This document shows, piece by piece, positions 1 through 6,382 of a DNA stretch of 10,099 bases. The position numbers were made by a program, and so were the translations under genes. The DNA comes from CAZABS01 sp964483635. Its GTDB lineage: Bacteria; Patescibacteriota; Minisyncoccia; Moranbacterales; UBA1568. The notes below the pieces were generated by a model. It worked only from the letters and a program-made list of their open reading frames with translations, made no database searches and was not told the origin of the DNA. The DNA lies in contig CAZABS010000031.1 of assembly GCA_964483635.1 (NCBI GenBank), positions 1-10,099 on the forward strand, written 5' to 3'. Position 1 is the stretch's first letter, and every line of letters starts with the position of its first letter.

Positions 1-475
<475 letters not shown>

Positions 476-702
476 GTGTTCTCATGTCCGCAAAAACTCT
501 TCAGAGAAGAGTCCTCACGGACAATTCGGTTAACAGTGAAGAATGTTTGAAGTTCTCCACCGTTAATATTGCTTGTCACACTGCTCGTAGAGCAATGTGA
601 TCTTGACCTTACAATTAGACTTTTGAGCGGACTCGCCATCTTCACCCCGCGCATGCGGCAGGAGGCGCGCTCACAAAGACTTCAATGAATTGTTAAGTGT
701 CT
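476..702 (-). promoter_or_regulatory. 23S rRNA leader with boxA-like site and processing hairpins
   Basis: This non-coding stretch lies directly upstream of the 23S 5' end. On the minus strand, GACACTTAACAATTC at 687-701 resembles the rRNA antitermination boxA (E. coli TGCTCTTTAACAATT). Three hairpins follow toward the 23S. The first is a 10-bp stem at 577-586/590-599 with a 3-nt loop. The second is a 14-bp stem at 530-543/553-566 with two G-U pairs. The third is a 7-bp stem at 496-502/506-512 followed by five T's and enclosed by GTCCG/CGGAC (518-522/486-490). The last ends about 10 nt before the 23S. Such stems could be RNase III substrates or part of the pre-23S processing helix; the 3' partner strand is outside the window. 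No ORF here looks coding. Confidence 0.6.
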
Positions 703-774
703 TGCGCGGAAATGAAAGTGAGGAAAATTTTCTTCAGCTTTCACTTCAGCACAACTTTTTTCACCCTTCTTTTT

Positions 775-803
775 AAAACAAAACTCCGGTTTTGAGCCGG
801 AGT
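775..803 (-). terminator. Intrinsic terminator upstream of 23S leader
   Basis: On the minus strand a 7-bp perfect stem, ACTCCGG/CCGGAGT (797-803 with 783-789), has the 7-nt loop CTCAAAA. It is followed by TTTTGTTTT (775-782 plus the end of the stem). The form is that of a Rho-independent terminator. It sits about 100 nt downstream of the promoter at 900-928 and upstream of the boxA-like site, so it either ends a short RNA or acts as an attenuator on 23S transcription. Confidence 0.75.
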
Positions 804-895
804 CACATCCCACCCAACAGTGTCTATTTAGTTGCGATGGAGTTTCACAGGAAAACAATGTATGAGATATCGAAAGCCGCTTTCTAACGCGGTTT
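775..895 (-). ncRNA. Candidate short RNA or attenuated 23S leader (about 120 nt)
   Basis: The stretch is bounded by a consensus-like promoter (900-928) and an intrinsic terminator (775-803), both on the minus strand, and contains no convincing ORF. Near the predicted start, CCGC/GCGG can form a hairpin (loop GTTAGAAA). GGAAAA (894-899) can pair with TTTTCC about 45 nt downstream to close a domain. Weaker CATC/GATG and CAAC/GTTG pairings can form in the middle. I recognise no Rfam family. It may be an independent small RNA, or the first part of a long 23S leader interrupted by an attenuator. The sequence alone cannot decide which. Confidence 0.4.
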
Positions 896-899
896 TTCC

Positions 900-928
900 A
901 GTGTAGACAATTCCCCAAAGACTGTCAA
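900..928 (-). promoter_or_regulatory. Sigma-70-type promoter upstream of 23S
   Basis: On the minus strand TTGACA (923-928) and TACACT (900-905) are separated by exactly 17 bp. The -35 box is consensus and the -10 box matches TATAAT at four of six positions. Transcription would start near 893-895. It is the best promoter candidate between the 182-residue gene and the 23S rRNA, but a terminator lies between it and the rRNA. Confidence 0.65.
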
Positions 929-980
929 GAGCCCCCTCATGAGACATCTCAGTTCCGAGCTAATACCCAAAAATTCGCAT

Positions 981-1019
981 AAAAAAAGAGCTTGGCAAAA
1001 CAACGTTCGTCAAGACTCC
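981..1019 (-). terminator. Intrinsic terminator of the 182-residue gene
   Basis: Downstream of the stop codon at 1039-1041 on the minus strand, GAG(T)CTTG (1011-1018) pairs with CAAGCTC (988-994), giving 7 bp with one bulged T. Seven T's follow (981-987). A second 6-bp hairpin, TTCCCG/CGGGAA (1020-1035), lies between the stop codon and the terminator. Together they separate this gene from the 23S transcription unit. Confidence 0.65.
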
Positions 1020-1038
1020 TTCCCGTGTTCGGGAAAAT

Positions 1039-1587
1039 TTATGCTACTGCAAGAGACTTCATTTGATCAACCGGGGTGCCCCCGGTTGCCTGGTGATTGA
1101 AACGGTTAGTGGAGGAGACACAATTCGAAAGCAATTGGTTCAGACTCCGATCCAATACTACCCGCCCATGAAAGCTCCCCTGTTTCCAGATCACTCCACA
1201 CGATGCCAGTCCAGAAAGTCGGAGAATTTCTTCCGCCACAATTTGCAATCCGAGTGACTCTCCTTTACGAGGTAAGAGCGGAAGTGCAAAAGAGTAACTA
1301 CCGGAAACATCCATGAGGATGAGACTAATCGTAAGGCGTTTCCCGGATCCATACACGATCACCCGATCACCCATATTGGCTGCGTGGAGCAGTTCATATG
1401 AGAGCACTTTACAAGCGCGTCCCCAGGAACGTTTCACTCCTTCGACAAAGCGATTGTAAAGCTCTGGAGAAATTGGAACGAGCGAAACGTCCGACGTCCC
1501 GCCATTCCCCAAATGCCAACCAAACATATCTGGCTGATGAGAATTATCCCCAACCTGTGCAGCTGGTATCTTCCGAAAAAACACCAT
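1039..1587 (-). CDS. Hypothetical protein, 182 aa, unrecognised
   Basis: I do not recognise this protein. It looks globular and soluble, with no signal peptide or membrane segment. Hydrophobic strand-like stretches occur around residues 75-79, 85-93 and 98-105, and a helix around 112-126, suggesting a mixed alpha/beta fold. Cysteines at 59, 130 and 156 show no metal-binding spacing. The ATG start is supported by GGGGAG about 6 nt upstream, the only clear Shine-Dalgarno sequence in the window. A good minus-strand promoter (1685-1713) and a terminator (981-1019) frame it as a single-gene transcript with a leader of about 90 nt. Near its 3' end an 8-bp perfect inverted repeat with a 3-nt loop (1067-1085) lies inside the coding region. 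It is divergent from the LTD gene and upstream of, but separate from, the 23S rRNA. The bracketing signals make it likely to be a real gene. Confidence 0.75.
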   Translation of the reverse strand: MVFFRKIPAAQVGDNSHQPDMFGWHLGNGGTSDVSLVPISPELYNRFVEGVKRSWGRACKVLSYELLHAANMGDRVIVYGSGKRLTISLILMDVSGSYSFALPLLPRKGESLGLQIVAEEILRLSGLASCGVIWKQGSFHGRVVLDRSLNQLLSNCVSSTNRFNHQATGGTPVDQMKSLAVA

Positions 1588-1653
1588 TCGATTCTCCCCG
1601 AGTATTTTCTACTAAATGAAGACCGTTGTTCAGCCTTCACCTTTTTTCTGCGA

Positions 1654-1681
1654 TTTCTGCTCTGTTTCTCATGAGCAGAAA
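1654..1681. repeat. 9-bp inverted repeat near divergent promoter
   Basis: TTTCTGCTC (1654-1662) and GAGCAGAAA (1673-1681) form a perfect 9-bp inverted repeat around a 10-nt spacer. It overlaps the predicted transcription start (about 1678) of the minus-strand 182-residue gene. No T-run follows on either strand, so it is not a terminator. It could be an operator or a 5'-end hairpin in the mRNA. Confidence 0.5.
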
Positions 1682-1684
1682 CGT

Positions 1685-1713
1685 ATCAAATCAACATTTT
1701 TCACCCCTGTCAA
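1685..1713 (-). promoter_or_regulatory. Promoter for the 182-residue gene
   Basis: On the minus strand TTGACA (1708-1713) and TTTGAT (1685-1690) are 17 bp apart. The -35 box is consensus and the -10 box matches at four of six positions. The predicted start near 1678 leaves a leader of about 90 nt that begins with the hairpin at 1654-1681. Confidence 0.5.
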
Positions 1714-1715
1714 TC

Positions 1716-1743
1716 TTGTCCTTTTGAGCAGATTTGCTATTCT
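1716..1743 (+). promoter_or_regulatory. Promoter for the LTD-domain gene
   Basis: TTGTCC (1716-1721) and TATTCT (1738-1743) are 16 bp apart, and a TG one base before the -10 makes it an extended -10 type. Transcription would start near 1750, only a few bases before the ATG at 1754, implying a leaderless or nearly leaderless mRNA. Its -35 box lies two bases from the -35 box of the opposing promoter. Confidence 0.45.
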
Positions 1744-1753
1744 ATTCTGTTTT

Positions 1754-3670
1754 ATGCTAAGAATCCTCCCTCTCATTCTCCTCGTCATTCCCATGGCGCT
1801 CCTGGCCGACACCATCCACGCAGCCAGCACTCCGGTGTTGTCGCAAATTCAAATTATCGGAGATTCAGTCAATGACGAATATATCGAGCTTTGGAATCCA
1901 AGCGATACTGATGTCAATCTTTTTGGCTGGAGCATCCGGAAGAAAACCAAGGGCGATACGACTGCTAAAGGAACGTCACTCAAAACTTTTAGTACTGGAG
2001 ATACTATTCCAGTGCGTGGATATTTCCTTTGGACAAATACCAAAAGTATTTTTTCCAATTTTTCCGACACGACCACAGCCACCAGTCTCACCGATGATAA
2101 TAGCGTTGCACTCTTCGACAAAAATGGAAATCAGATTGATGCACTCACTTGGGGCGCCGGCCACACCAGCCCTTTTGCATTATCCACATCAAACAATCCA
2201 ATACAAAATGAATGTCTCCTGCGAAACACAGTGTCTCTTGCCTGGGAACTCAAAGAAACCTGTGCACCAAAAAACAGGAAAGGCGAAACATGGCTTCCTC
2301 CCGAACCAGATCCAATACCGAATCCCTCACCCATCATGAGCGACCAAATGATTCGTATGAATGAAGTCTTCCCCAATCCTCTTGCCAAAGGAGATCTCGG
2401 GGAATTTATAGAGCTCTTTAACTCTGGTGATGCAACGGTAGATCTCTCCAATTGGATCATTCACGACGCAACGAAAACAGGCAAATATACTTTCTCAGCT
2501 GGGGTAGTGCTTGCACCCCAAACTTATCTCGTCCTTACCGATCAGGACTTCACCTTTTCTCTCAATAACTCCAATGAAACTCTCACTCTTTTTGATGCAC
2601 GTGGCGCCATCATTCACAGTGTCAGCTACACCAAGACGAAAGAGGGCGTATCACTCAATCTTGTGAGGGGTGTGCTGCGCGGTGCCAAAGAGCCAACCCC
2701 TGGAGCACTCAACTCAGAAAACACCGAACCAACTACCCGTGAACGCGTTCCCAAAAAAGGTTATCGAGGTTTTGCCCTCGAATTTCGAGCTCGCGGCAGC
2801 GATGATGACGGTGACAAACTGAAATTCACGTGGGACTTCGGTGACAACCACAAGAGTTACAAAGAAAAAACGACTCACAAATATACCAAAACTGGAAAAT
2901 ACACTATCCTCCTCATGACTGATGATGGATCGGATACGGTCACCGAGACTTTCGAAATTACGATTCAAAAATACGAACCGCCCAAACTTCACATCACTGC
3001 TCTCATGCCCAATCCAGAGGGAAAAGATACGGAGGGCGAATGGATAGAGATAGAAAATCGCGAGAAAAAATCAATAAACCTCAAAGACTTTAGTATCGCC
3101 ACAGGCACAAAATCGAAGAAACTTACAAATCATCCCATTCGTGAAGACCTCACACTCCCAGCAAAGTCCAAGCGTAAAATAACGCGTGAAAATTCACTCT
3201 TCACTCTCGGAAATCAAAAAGGCTACACTGAACTCCGCGCGCCGGATGGAAGCAGTATCTCCAAACTCAAATATAAGTTTGAAACGGGATTAGCTGATAA
3301 TGTTATTTTGAAGAAAGAGAAAGGGAAAAAGCTCACTCCTGAAACCCCGGGAGCTTCTGCCGAAACACAACCAGAAGTGACGCCAAGCAACATCCCAATA
3401 TCTCCAGTTGAAGTCGATGAAATAAATCAGGAAATAGAGAGTCAGGAAGTTATTTTGGATCACCCTGACACAACAACTGAAACACCAGAAACTCCGAATG
3501 GAATCGTCCTTGGTGCATCGACCAATATCCCATCTGACCAAACACAGGATCACGGAGAGGCGAGTACTTGGCCAAGACTCTTCGCATCATTTTCAGAATG
3601 GCTTGAACGTCTCAATGAAAAACTCAACTTGCTCTTTCTAACTCAGCCTGAGGAACATACAATCTTTTAA
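1754..3670 (+). CDS. Secreted LTD/PKD multidomain surface protein, 638 aa
   Basis: Residues 1-24 form a signal peptide: Leu/Ile/Val-rich up to residue 17, ending near IHAAS. Three lamin-tail (LTD) repeats follow, at about 27-175, 197-320 and 410-535. They show the family pattern of IxIxExxNP-type strands, DLSNWxI (230-236), a glycine turn, and a closing TPG (315-317 and 531-533). A PKD domain lies at about 340-405, marked by DDDGDKLKFTWDFGD and a GKYTILLMTDDG stretch. LTD modules in CPR bacteria occur in large exported proteins and probably bind surface polymers or other proteins. The tail (536-600) is rich in Thr, Pro and Glu and contains GIVLGAST (583-590), then an amphipathic helix. There is no LPXTG motif or C-terminal membrane helix. 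C154 and C170 could form a disulfide. An in-frame ATG at 1616 would add 46 residues ahead of the signal peptide; I chose 1754 because the signal peptide and the promoter both fit it. Confidence 0.9.
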   Translation: MLRILPLILLVIPMALLADTIHAASTPVLSQIQIIGDSVNDEYIELWNPSDTDVNLFGWSIRKKTKGDTTAKGTSLKTFSTGDTIPVRGYFLWTNTKSIFSNFSDTTTATSLTDDNSVALFDKNGNQIDALTWGAGHTSPFALSTSNNPIQNECLLRNTVSLAWELKETCAPKNRKGETWLPPEPDPIPNPSPIMSDQMIRMNEVFPNPLAKGDLGEFIELFNSGDATVDLSNWIIHDATKTGKYTFSAGVVLAPQTYLVLTDQDFTFSLNNSNETLTLFDARGAIIHSVSYTKTKEGVSLNLVRGVLRGAKEPTPGALNSENTEPTTRERVPKKGYRGFALEFRARGSDDDGDKLKFTWDFGDNHKSYKEKTTHKYTKTGKYTILLMTDDGSDTVTETFEITIQKYEPPKLHITALMPNPEGKDTEGEWIEIENREKKSINLKDFSIATGTKSKKLTNHPIREDLTLPAKSKRKITRENSLFTLGNQKGYTELRAPDGSSISKLKYKFETGLADNVILKKEKGKKLTPETPGASAETQPEVTPSNIPISPVEVDEINQEIESQEVILDHPDTTTETPETPNGIVLGASTNIPSDQTQDHGEASTWPRLFASFSEWLERLNEKLNLLFLTQPEEHTIF

Positions 3671-4404
3671 ACATGGGGGACATCAAAGTCGCTCGTTTTT
3701 TCAAGGGACATTCCTTGAGATGTTGGGACTTTGGCAAGCGCCGAAGCGGCCGTCACAGGCACCGGTTCATTGGCTTGCTGAGACAGCGAACGATACACAT
3801 AAGCTGCCGCCAACGAAACGACCGGAAGTGCCACAATCAAGCCAACACCAAAGAAGAGCGCCCCACCGAGTACCGCCAGATATGACAAGAGACTCAGCCC
3901 AATGAGTTGCCATTTCACACCATGAGTAAGGCGCGCGCTCTCACGAAACGCATCGATGGGTCCGAGATTTCTGTCCGCAATCAAATACAAATAGAGACTA
4001 TAGCGCAGAGCAAAATATATCCCAGGAACAACGAGCAGAAGAAACCCAGCAAAAGTCACCACTGAATACAAGCAAAGACCAATAAAGTAATGCCAAAAAC
4101 TCCGATCATATTCAAACAGGTGTTGAATGTTTGGGCTATTACCATCAACCATTCGAAGGAGCGAACGCACCAGATTGAAATATAAAATCAGAAGCGCAAA
4201 TGAAAAAAGGATACTCAATATCGATGCTGTTGGCTCAATATCCTTGAAATACTCATCGGTAAGATAATCCGAAAGAGCACTCAAAGCAAACAACAGAAGG
4301 AATGTCGCTACCAGAAAATGCCAGTGTCCTTTGAAGCTCCTCCAACTGAAGGCAAAGGCCTCTCGATACTGAATTGTTTTTTGCATACAACGAGCAGTCG
4401 CCAA
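3667..4404 (-). CDS. Polytopic membrane protein, 245 aa, DUF975/YciC-like
   Basis: About six transmembrane helices are visible: residues 28-47, 60-80, 104-123, 124-142, 165-184 and 185-206. The cytoplasmic-looking tail (207-245) is rich in Ala, Ser and Pro. The LLVVPGIYFALRYSL stretch (123-137), followed by an acidic residue, DAFRESARLT (151-160) and a K-W pair, is typical of the broad DUF975/YciC/glycerophosphodiester-phosphodiesterase-membrane-domain group, whose biochemical role is unknown. The first start is TTG at 4404; an ATG six codons later (4386) would give 239 aa and is equally plausible. No Shine-Dalgarno sequence is seen before either. The stop codon overlaps the stop of the convergent LTD gene within a TTAA, leaving no room for a separate terminator. 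The gene may be read from a weak own promoter or from leakage past the tRNA terminator upstream. Confidence 0.85.
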   Translation of the reverse strand: MATARCMQKTIQYREAFAFSWRSFKGHWHFLVATFLLLFALSALSDYLTDEYFKDIEPTASILSILFSFALLILYFNLVRSLLRMVDGNSPNIQHLFEYDRSFWHYFIGLCLYSVVTFAGFLLLVVPGIYFALRYSLYLYLIADRNLGPIDAFRESARLTHGVKWQLIGLSLLSYLAVLGGALFFGVGLIVALPVVSLAAAYVYRSLSQQANEPVPVTAASALAKVPTSQGMSLEKTSDFDVPHV

Positions 4405-4452
4405 GTAACAAGGGGTTCAATAATATAAGACGTTGATGCCCAGCCTCCCGAC

Positions 4453-4470
4453 AAAAAGACTACCCTAGTC
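4453..4470 (-). terminator. Terminator of tRNA-Gly
   Basis: Directly after the CCA of the tRNA tail on the minus strand, GACTA/TAGTC (5 bp, loop GGG, 4458-4470) is followed by five T's (4453-4457). The stem is short but complete and begins at the base after CCA. Confidence 0.6.
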
Positions 4471-4483
4471 TGGAGCGAGATAC
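4471..4483 (-). tRNA. 3' end of tRNA-Gly with encoded CCA (fragment left of gap)
   Basis: On the minus strand these 13 bases read GTATCTCGCTCCA. They are the end of a T-arm and acceptor strand, a discriminator T and an encoded CCA. The bases match the 3' end of the tRNA to the right of the gap exactly over their shared 11 bp, so this is very probably the missing tail of the same gene. Confidence 0.75.
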
Positions 4484-4583
4484 NNNNNNNNNNNNNNNNN
4501 NNNNNNNNNNNNNNNNNNNNNNNNNNNNNNNNNNNNNNNNNNNNNNNNNNNNNNNNNNNNNNNNNNNNNNNNNNNNNNNNNNN
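4484..4583. other. Assembly gap, 100 N
   Basis: The run is exactly 100 undetermined bases, the usual placeholder for a gap of unknown size. Both flanks contain GAGCGAGATAC (4473-4483 and 4584-4594), so the contigs may overlap by 11 bp with nothing missing, or the gap may hide a second tRNA with the same acceptor end. Confidence 0.95.
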
Positions 4584-4655
4584 GAGCGAGATACGGGAAT
4601 CGAACCCGTGCCCTAACCTTGGGAAGGTCATGTACTACCATTATACTAATCTCGC
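4584..4655 (-). tRNA. tRNA-Gly (anticodon CCC), 3' CA lost in gap
   Basis: The minus strand folds into a full cloverleaf. The acceptor stem is GCGAGAT (4649-4655) with ATCTCGC (4586-4592), all seven pairs Watson-Crick. The D-arm is GTAT/GTAC with the loop AATGGTA. The anticodon stem is TGACC/GGTTA with the loop TTCCCAA (4619-4625), and the T-arm is ACGGG/CCCGT with TTCGATT. The loop centre gives anticodon CCC (4621-4623), which reads GGG glycine codons. The discriminator T and the first C of CCA are present before the Ns. It is divergent from the DUF4012 gene, and its promoter shares a palindromic -35 element with it. Confidence 0.93.
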
Positions 4656-4664
4656 GATGCTTCC

Positions 4665-4694
4665 ACCATAGCAAATACATCCTGAATTGTACAA
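4665..4694 (-). promoter_or_regulatory. Promoter for tRNA-Gly
   Basis: On the minus strand TTGTAC (4689-4694) and TATGGT (4665-4670) are 18 bp apart. The predicted start near 4658 lies a few bases before the mature tRNA 5' end at 4655. The -35 hexamer is half of the palindrome TTGTACAA (4687-4694), shared with the opposing promoter. Confidence 0.5.
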
Positions 4695-4715
4695 GCGCCC
4701 TCTTTTTGATATGAT
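4687..4715 (+). promoter_or_regulatory. Promoter for the DUF4012 gene
   Basis: TTGTAC (4687-4692) and TATGAT (4710-4715) are 17 bp apart; the -10 box matches consensus at five of six positions. The start near 4722 gives a leader of about 22 nt without a Shine-Dalgarno sequence before the ATG at 4745. Confidence 0.6.
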
Positions 4716-4744
4716 GGCAGAGTAATGTGTCTCTTTTTTGAATA

Positions 4745-6151
4745 ATGCGCCACGGTTTCCCTTGGAAAGGTCTTTTGTTCGTTGTCGCGCTCGTCGCTTT
4801 GGGAATCGGCGCATTTTTTATATTTTTCGTCAAAGATCACAAGCAAGACTTCGCACTTGGATCTCTTCATGTCATCACCAAAGTTTCAAAGTTTCTCCCT
4901 ATCGCAGAAGACACCAAGAAAGAAATTGATGTTGTCAATCAACTGGCGGATGTTGTCCTCAAGAAAGACGGCGTCACTCGTACCTATCTTATCCTCCTTC
5001 AGAATAATTATGAGCTTCGACCGGGGGGCGGATTCCTGGGTCAATATGCCATCGTGAAAGTAAAAGATGGAGTCGTTCTCTCAACCTTTGTCGAAGATGC
5101 CAACCTCCTCGATCAGCGTATCAAGGCCAAAGACATCAAAATCACTCCGCCGTATCCCCTAACGCGCAAACTTGGCCTGAAGCGCTGGATGTTGCGTGAT
5201 TCAAATTTCTCCCCTGATTTTCCTACGAACGCTGACAAAGCCGAGTACTTCTATCGCCTTTCTGGTGGTGGTCAAAAATTTGATGTCGTTATTGGTGTGA
5301 ATGCACTTGTTTTTGACCATGTTTTAAAAATCACCGGGCCTATTCAAGCACCTGGGTATTCCACGACATTCTCCTACCCAGATGGCGCCCTCAAACTCGA
5401 AGAAGTCGTTGAAAAAGCCTATCTCGGTGATGATGTCGCGGCTGAACTCAAACAGGCGCGGAAGAATATCATGAAGTCGCTGGCCACGGAAATCGTACGC
5501 CGGCTCACAGTGGTGGATAAAGTGCCCGCGGTTATCGAACTCGTTCTCTCGGAGCTCCGCGAAAAAAACGTGATGATGTATTTCAAAGACAAAGCCATTC
5601 AAGATCTCGTAGCAAGTGTTCGTTGGGATGGAACCGTTGATACCACCTGGGATGGGGATTACCTGATGCTCGTCGACGCGAATATGGGAGCGCTCAAGAC
5701 TGACTATTTTATGAAACGTACGCTTGAATACGTGGCTGATTTTACTGGAGAGAAACCTATGGGTTATCTCACCTATACCTATCGCAATACGGCAACGTAT
5801 GGTGATTGGCGTACCAGTGATTATCACACCTACCTCCGTGCCTATGTCCCTAAAGGAGCCAAACTTGTCGAACGAAAAATGGTCAGTTTCCCACTCACGG
5901 ATGAAGCGTTCAACAAAACCTATTTTGGAGTCTTTGTTGACACACTCATAAATGGCACCACGGTTGGATTTATGTCATACGAATTACCTGCCAACATCAC
6001 TCCAGAAGCCTATAAACTCAAAATTCAAAAACAATCTGGCGTCGGTACTATCCCGGTCAAGGTAACAGTCAAAACAAAAAATGGTGAACATACTCAGTCA
6101 GCTGATCTCCAAAAAGATCTCGTGATGAGCTTTCAAGAAGTCGAGGAGTAA
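4745..6151 (+). CDS. DUF4012 domain-containing protein, 468 aa
   Basis: One N-terminal membrane helix (residues 8-29) follows a short positively charged start, so the body (30-468) should face outward. The DUF4012 signature is clear: LLQNNYELRPGGGFLGQY (84-101), then MLRDSNFSPDFPTNADKAEY (149-168), FDVVIGVN (179-186), ITGPI (196-200) and LVDANMGALKTDY (309-321). The family is widespread in CPR and Gram-positive bacteria, often near cell-envelope polysaccharide genes, and its biochemical role is unsettled. Here no such genes adjoin it; its neighbours are a tRNA and a candidate RNA. The length is at the short end for the family as I remember it, but the C-terminus looks complete, with a beta-rich segment at 355-450. 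The ATG at 4745 is the first codon able to include the membrane helix. No Shine-Dalgarno sequence precedes it. Confidence 0.92.
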   Translation: MRHGFPWKGLLFVVALVALGIGAFFIFFVKDHKQDFALGSLHVITKVSKFLPIAEDTKKEIDVVNQLADVVLKKDGVTRTYLILLQNNYELRPGGGFLGQYAIVKVKDGVVLSTFVEDANLLDQRIKAKDIKITPPYPLTRKLGLKRWMLRDSNFSPDFPTNADKAEYFYRLSGGGQKFDVVIGVNALVFDHVLKITGPIQAPGYSTTFSYPDGALKLEEVVEKAYLGDDVAAELKQARKNIMKSLATEIVRRLTVVDKVPAVIELVLSELREKNVMMYFKDKAIQDLVASVRWDGTVDTTWDGDYLMLVDANMGALKTDYFMKRTLEYVADFTGEKPMGYLTYTYRNTATYGDWRTSDYHTYLRAYVPKGAKLVERKMVSFPLTDEAFNKTYFGVFVDTLINGTTVGFMSYELPANITPEAYKLKIQKQSGVGTIPVKVTVKTKNGEHTQSADLQKDLVMSFQEVEE

Positions 6152-6233
6152 AGTACTTCAGCTCCCAACTTTTACATTCATGCCGCCAAAAGAAAAACCG
6201 AGTGATTTGGTTTATCGTTTCTCATTGAGAAAT

Positions 6234-6324
6234 AAAAAAAGCCCGCGCGTTTGAAAGAAGAAGGAAATAGGTGGTGGAAGACATTGCTTCCGTATTTCGT
6301 TCATCTCTCGAACTGTGCGCGGGC
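6234..6324 (-). terminator. GC-stem plus T7 terminator of the candidate RNA
   Basis: The 8-bp stem GCCCGCGC/GCGCGGGC is directly followed by TTTTTTT on the minus strand. The loop of 68 nt is unusually long for a simple terminator but is itself folded. It may also block read-through toward the 3' end of the DUF4012 gene, which is transcribed in the opposite direction. Confidence 0.55.
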
Positions 6325-6376
6325 GGCATTCAAGTGAATGCCTGTACGTACGTCGAGCCAACCAACAGGCTTCGAC
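6234..6376 (-). ncRNA. Candidate structured non-coding RNA, about 143 nt
   Basis: The 338-bp space between DUF4012 and thrS holds no convincing gene but a complete minus-strand RNA unit. A promoter (6383-6412) predicts a start near 6376. At that base a hairpin begins: GTCGA/TCGAC plus GCC/GGC with one bulge, spanning 6352-6376. Next come the palindrome GTACGTAC (6344-6351) and a perfect 7-bp hairpin GGCATTC/GAATGCC with a 4-nt loop (6325-6342). The last domain is closed by a perfect 8-bp GC stem (6317-6324 with 6241-6248), followed by seven T's (6234-6240). Inside it are a 4-bp hairpin (6299-6302/6310-6313) and a two-part stem, GAAATA/TATTTC (6264-6269/6293-6298) enclosing GGAAG/CTTCC (6276-6280/6287-6291). 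Pyrimidine-rich segments (ACCACC and CCTTCTTCTTTC on the minus strand) stay unpaired. It does not match SRP RNA, 6S, tmRNA, RNase P or T-box as I know them. The function is unknown. Confidence 0.6.
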
Positions 6377-6382
6377 ACTTCA

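Noticed and set aside
682..918. A 78-codon minus-strand open frame upstream of the 23S
   Set aside because: It starts at the predicted -10/start-site region and runs through the terminator; its composition is not protein-like.
1616..1753. N-terminal 46-residue extension of the LTD protein
   Set aside because: It would place an odd segment before a well-formed signal peptide and would lie upstream of the best promoter for the gene.
6234..6376. SRP, 6S, tmRNA or RNase P RNA as identity of the candidate RNA
   Set aside because: The diagnostic SRP GGAAG-tetraloop region with AGCAGCC, the RNase P GAGGAAAGTCC block and a tRNA-like end are not present, and the 143-nt fold lacks the long central-bubble rod of 6S.
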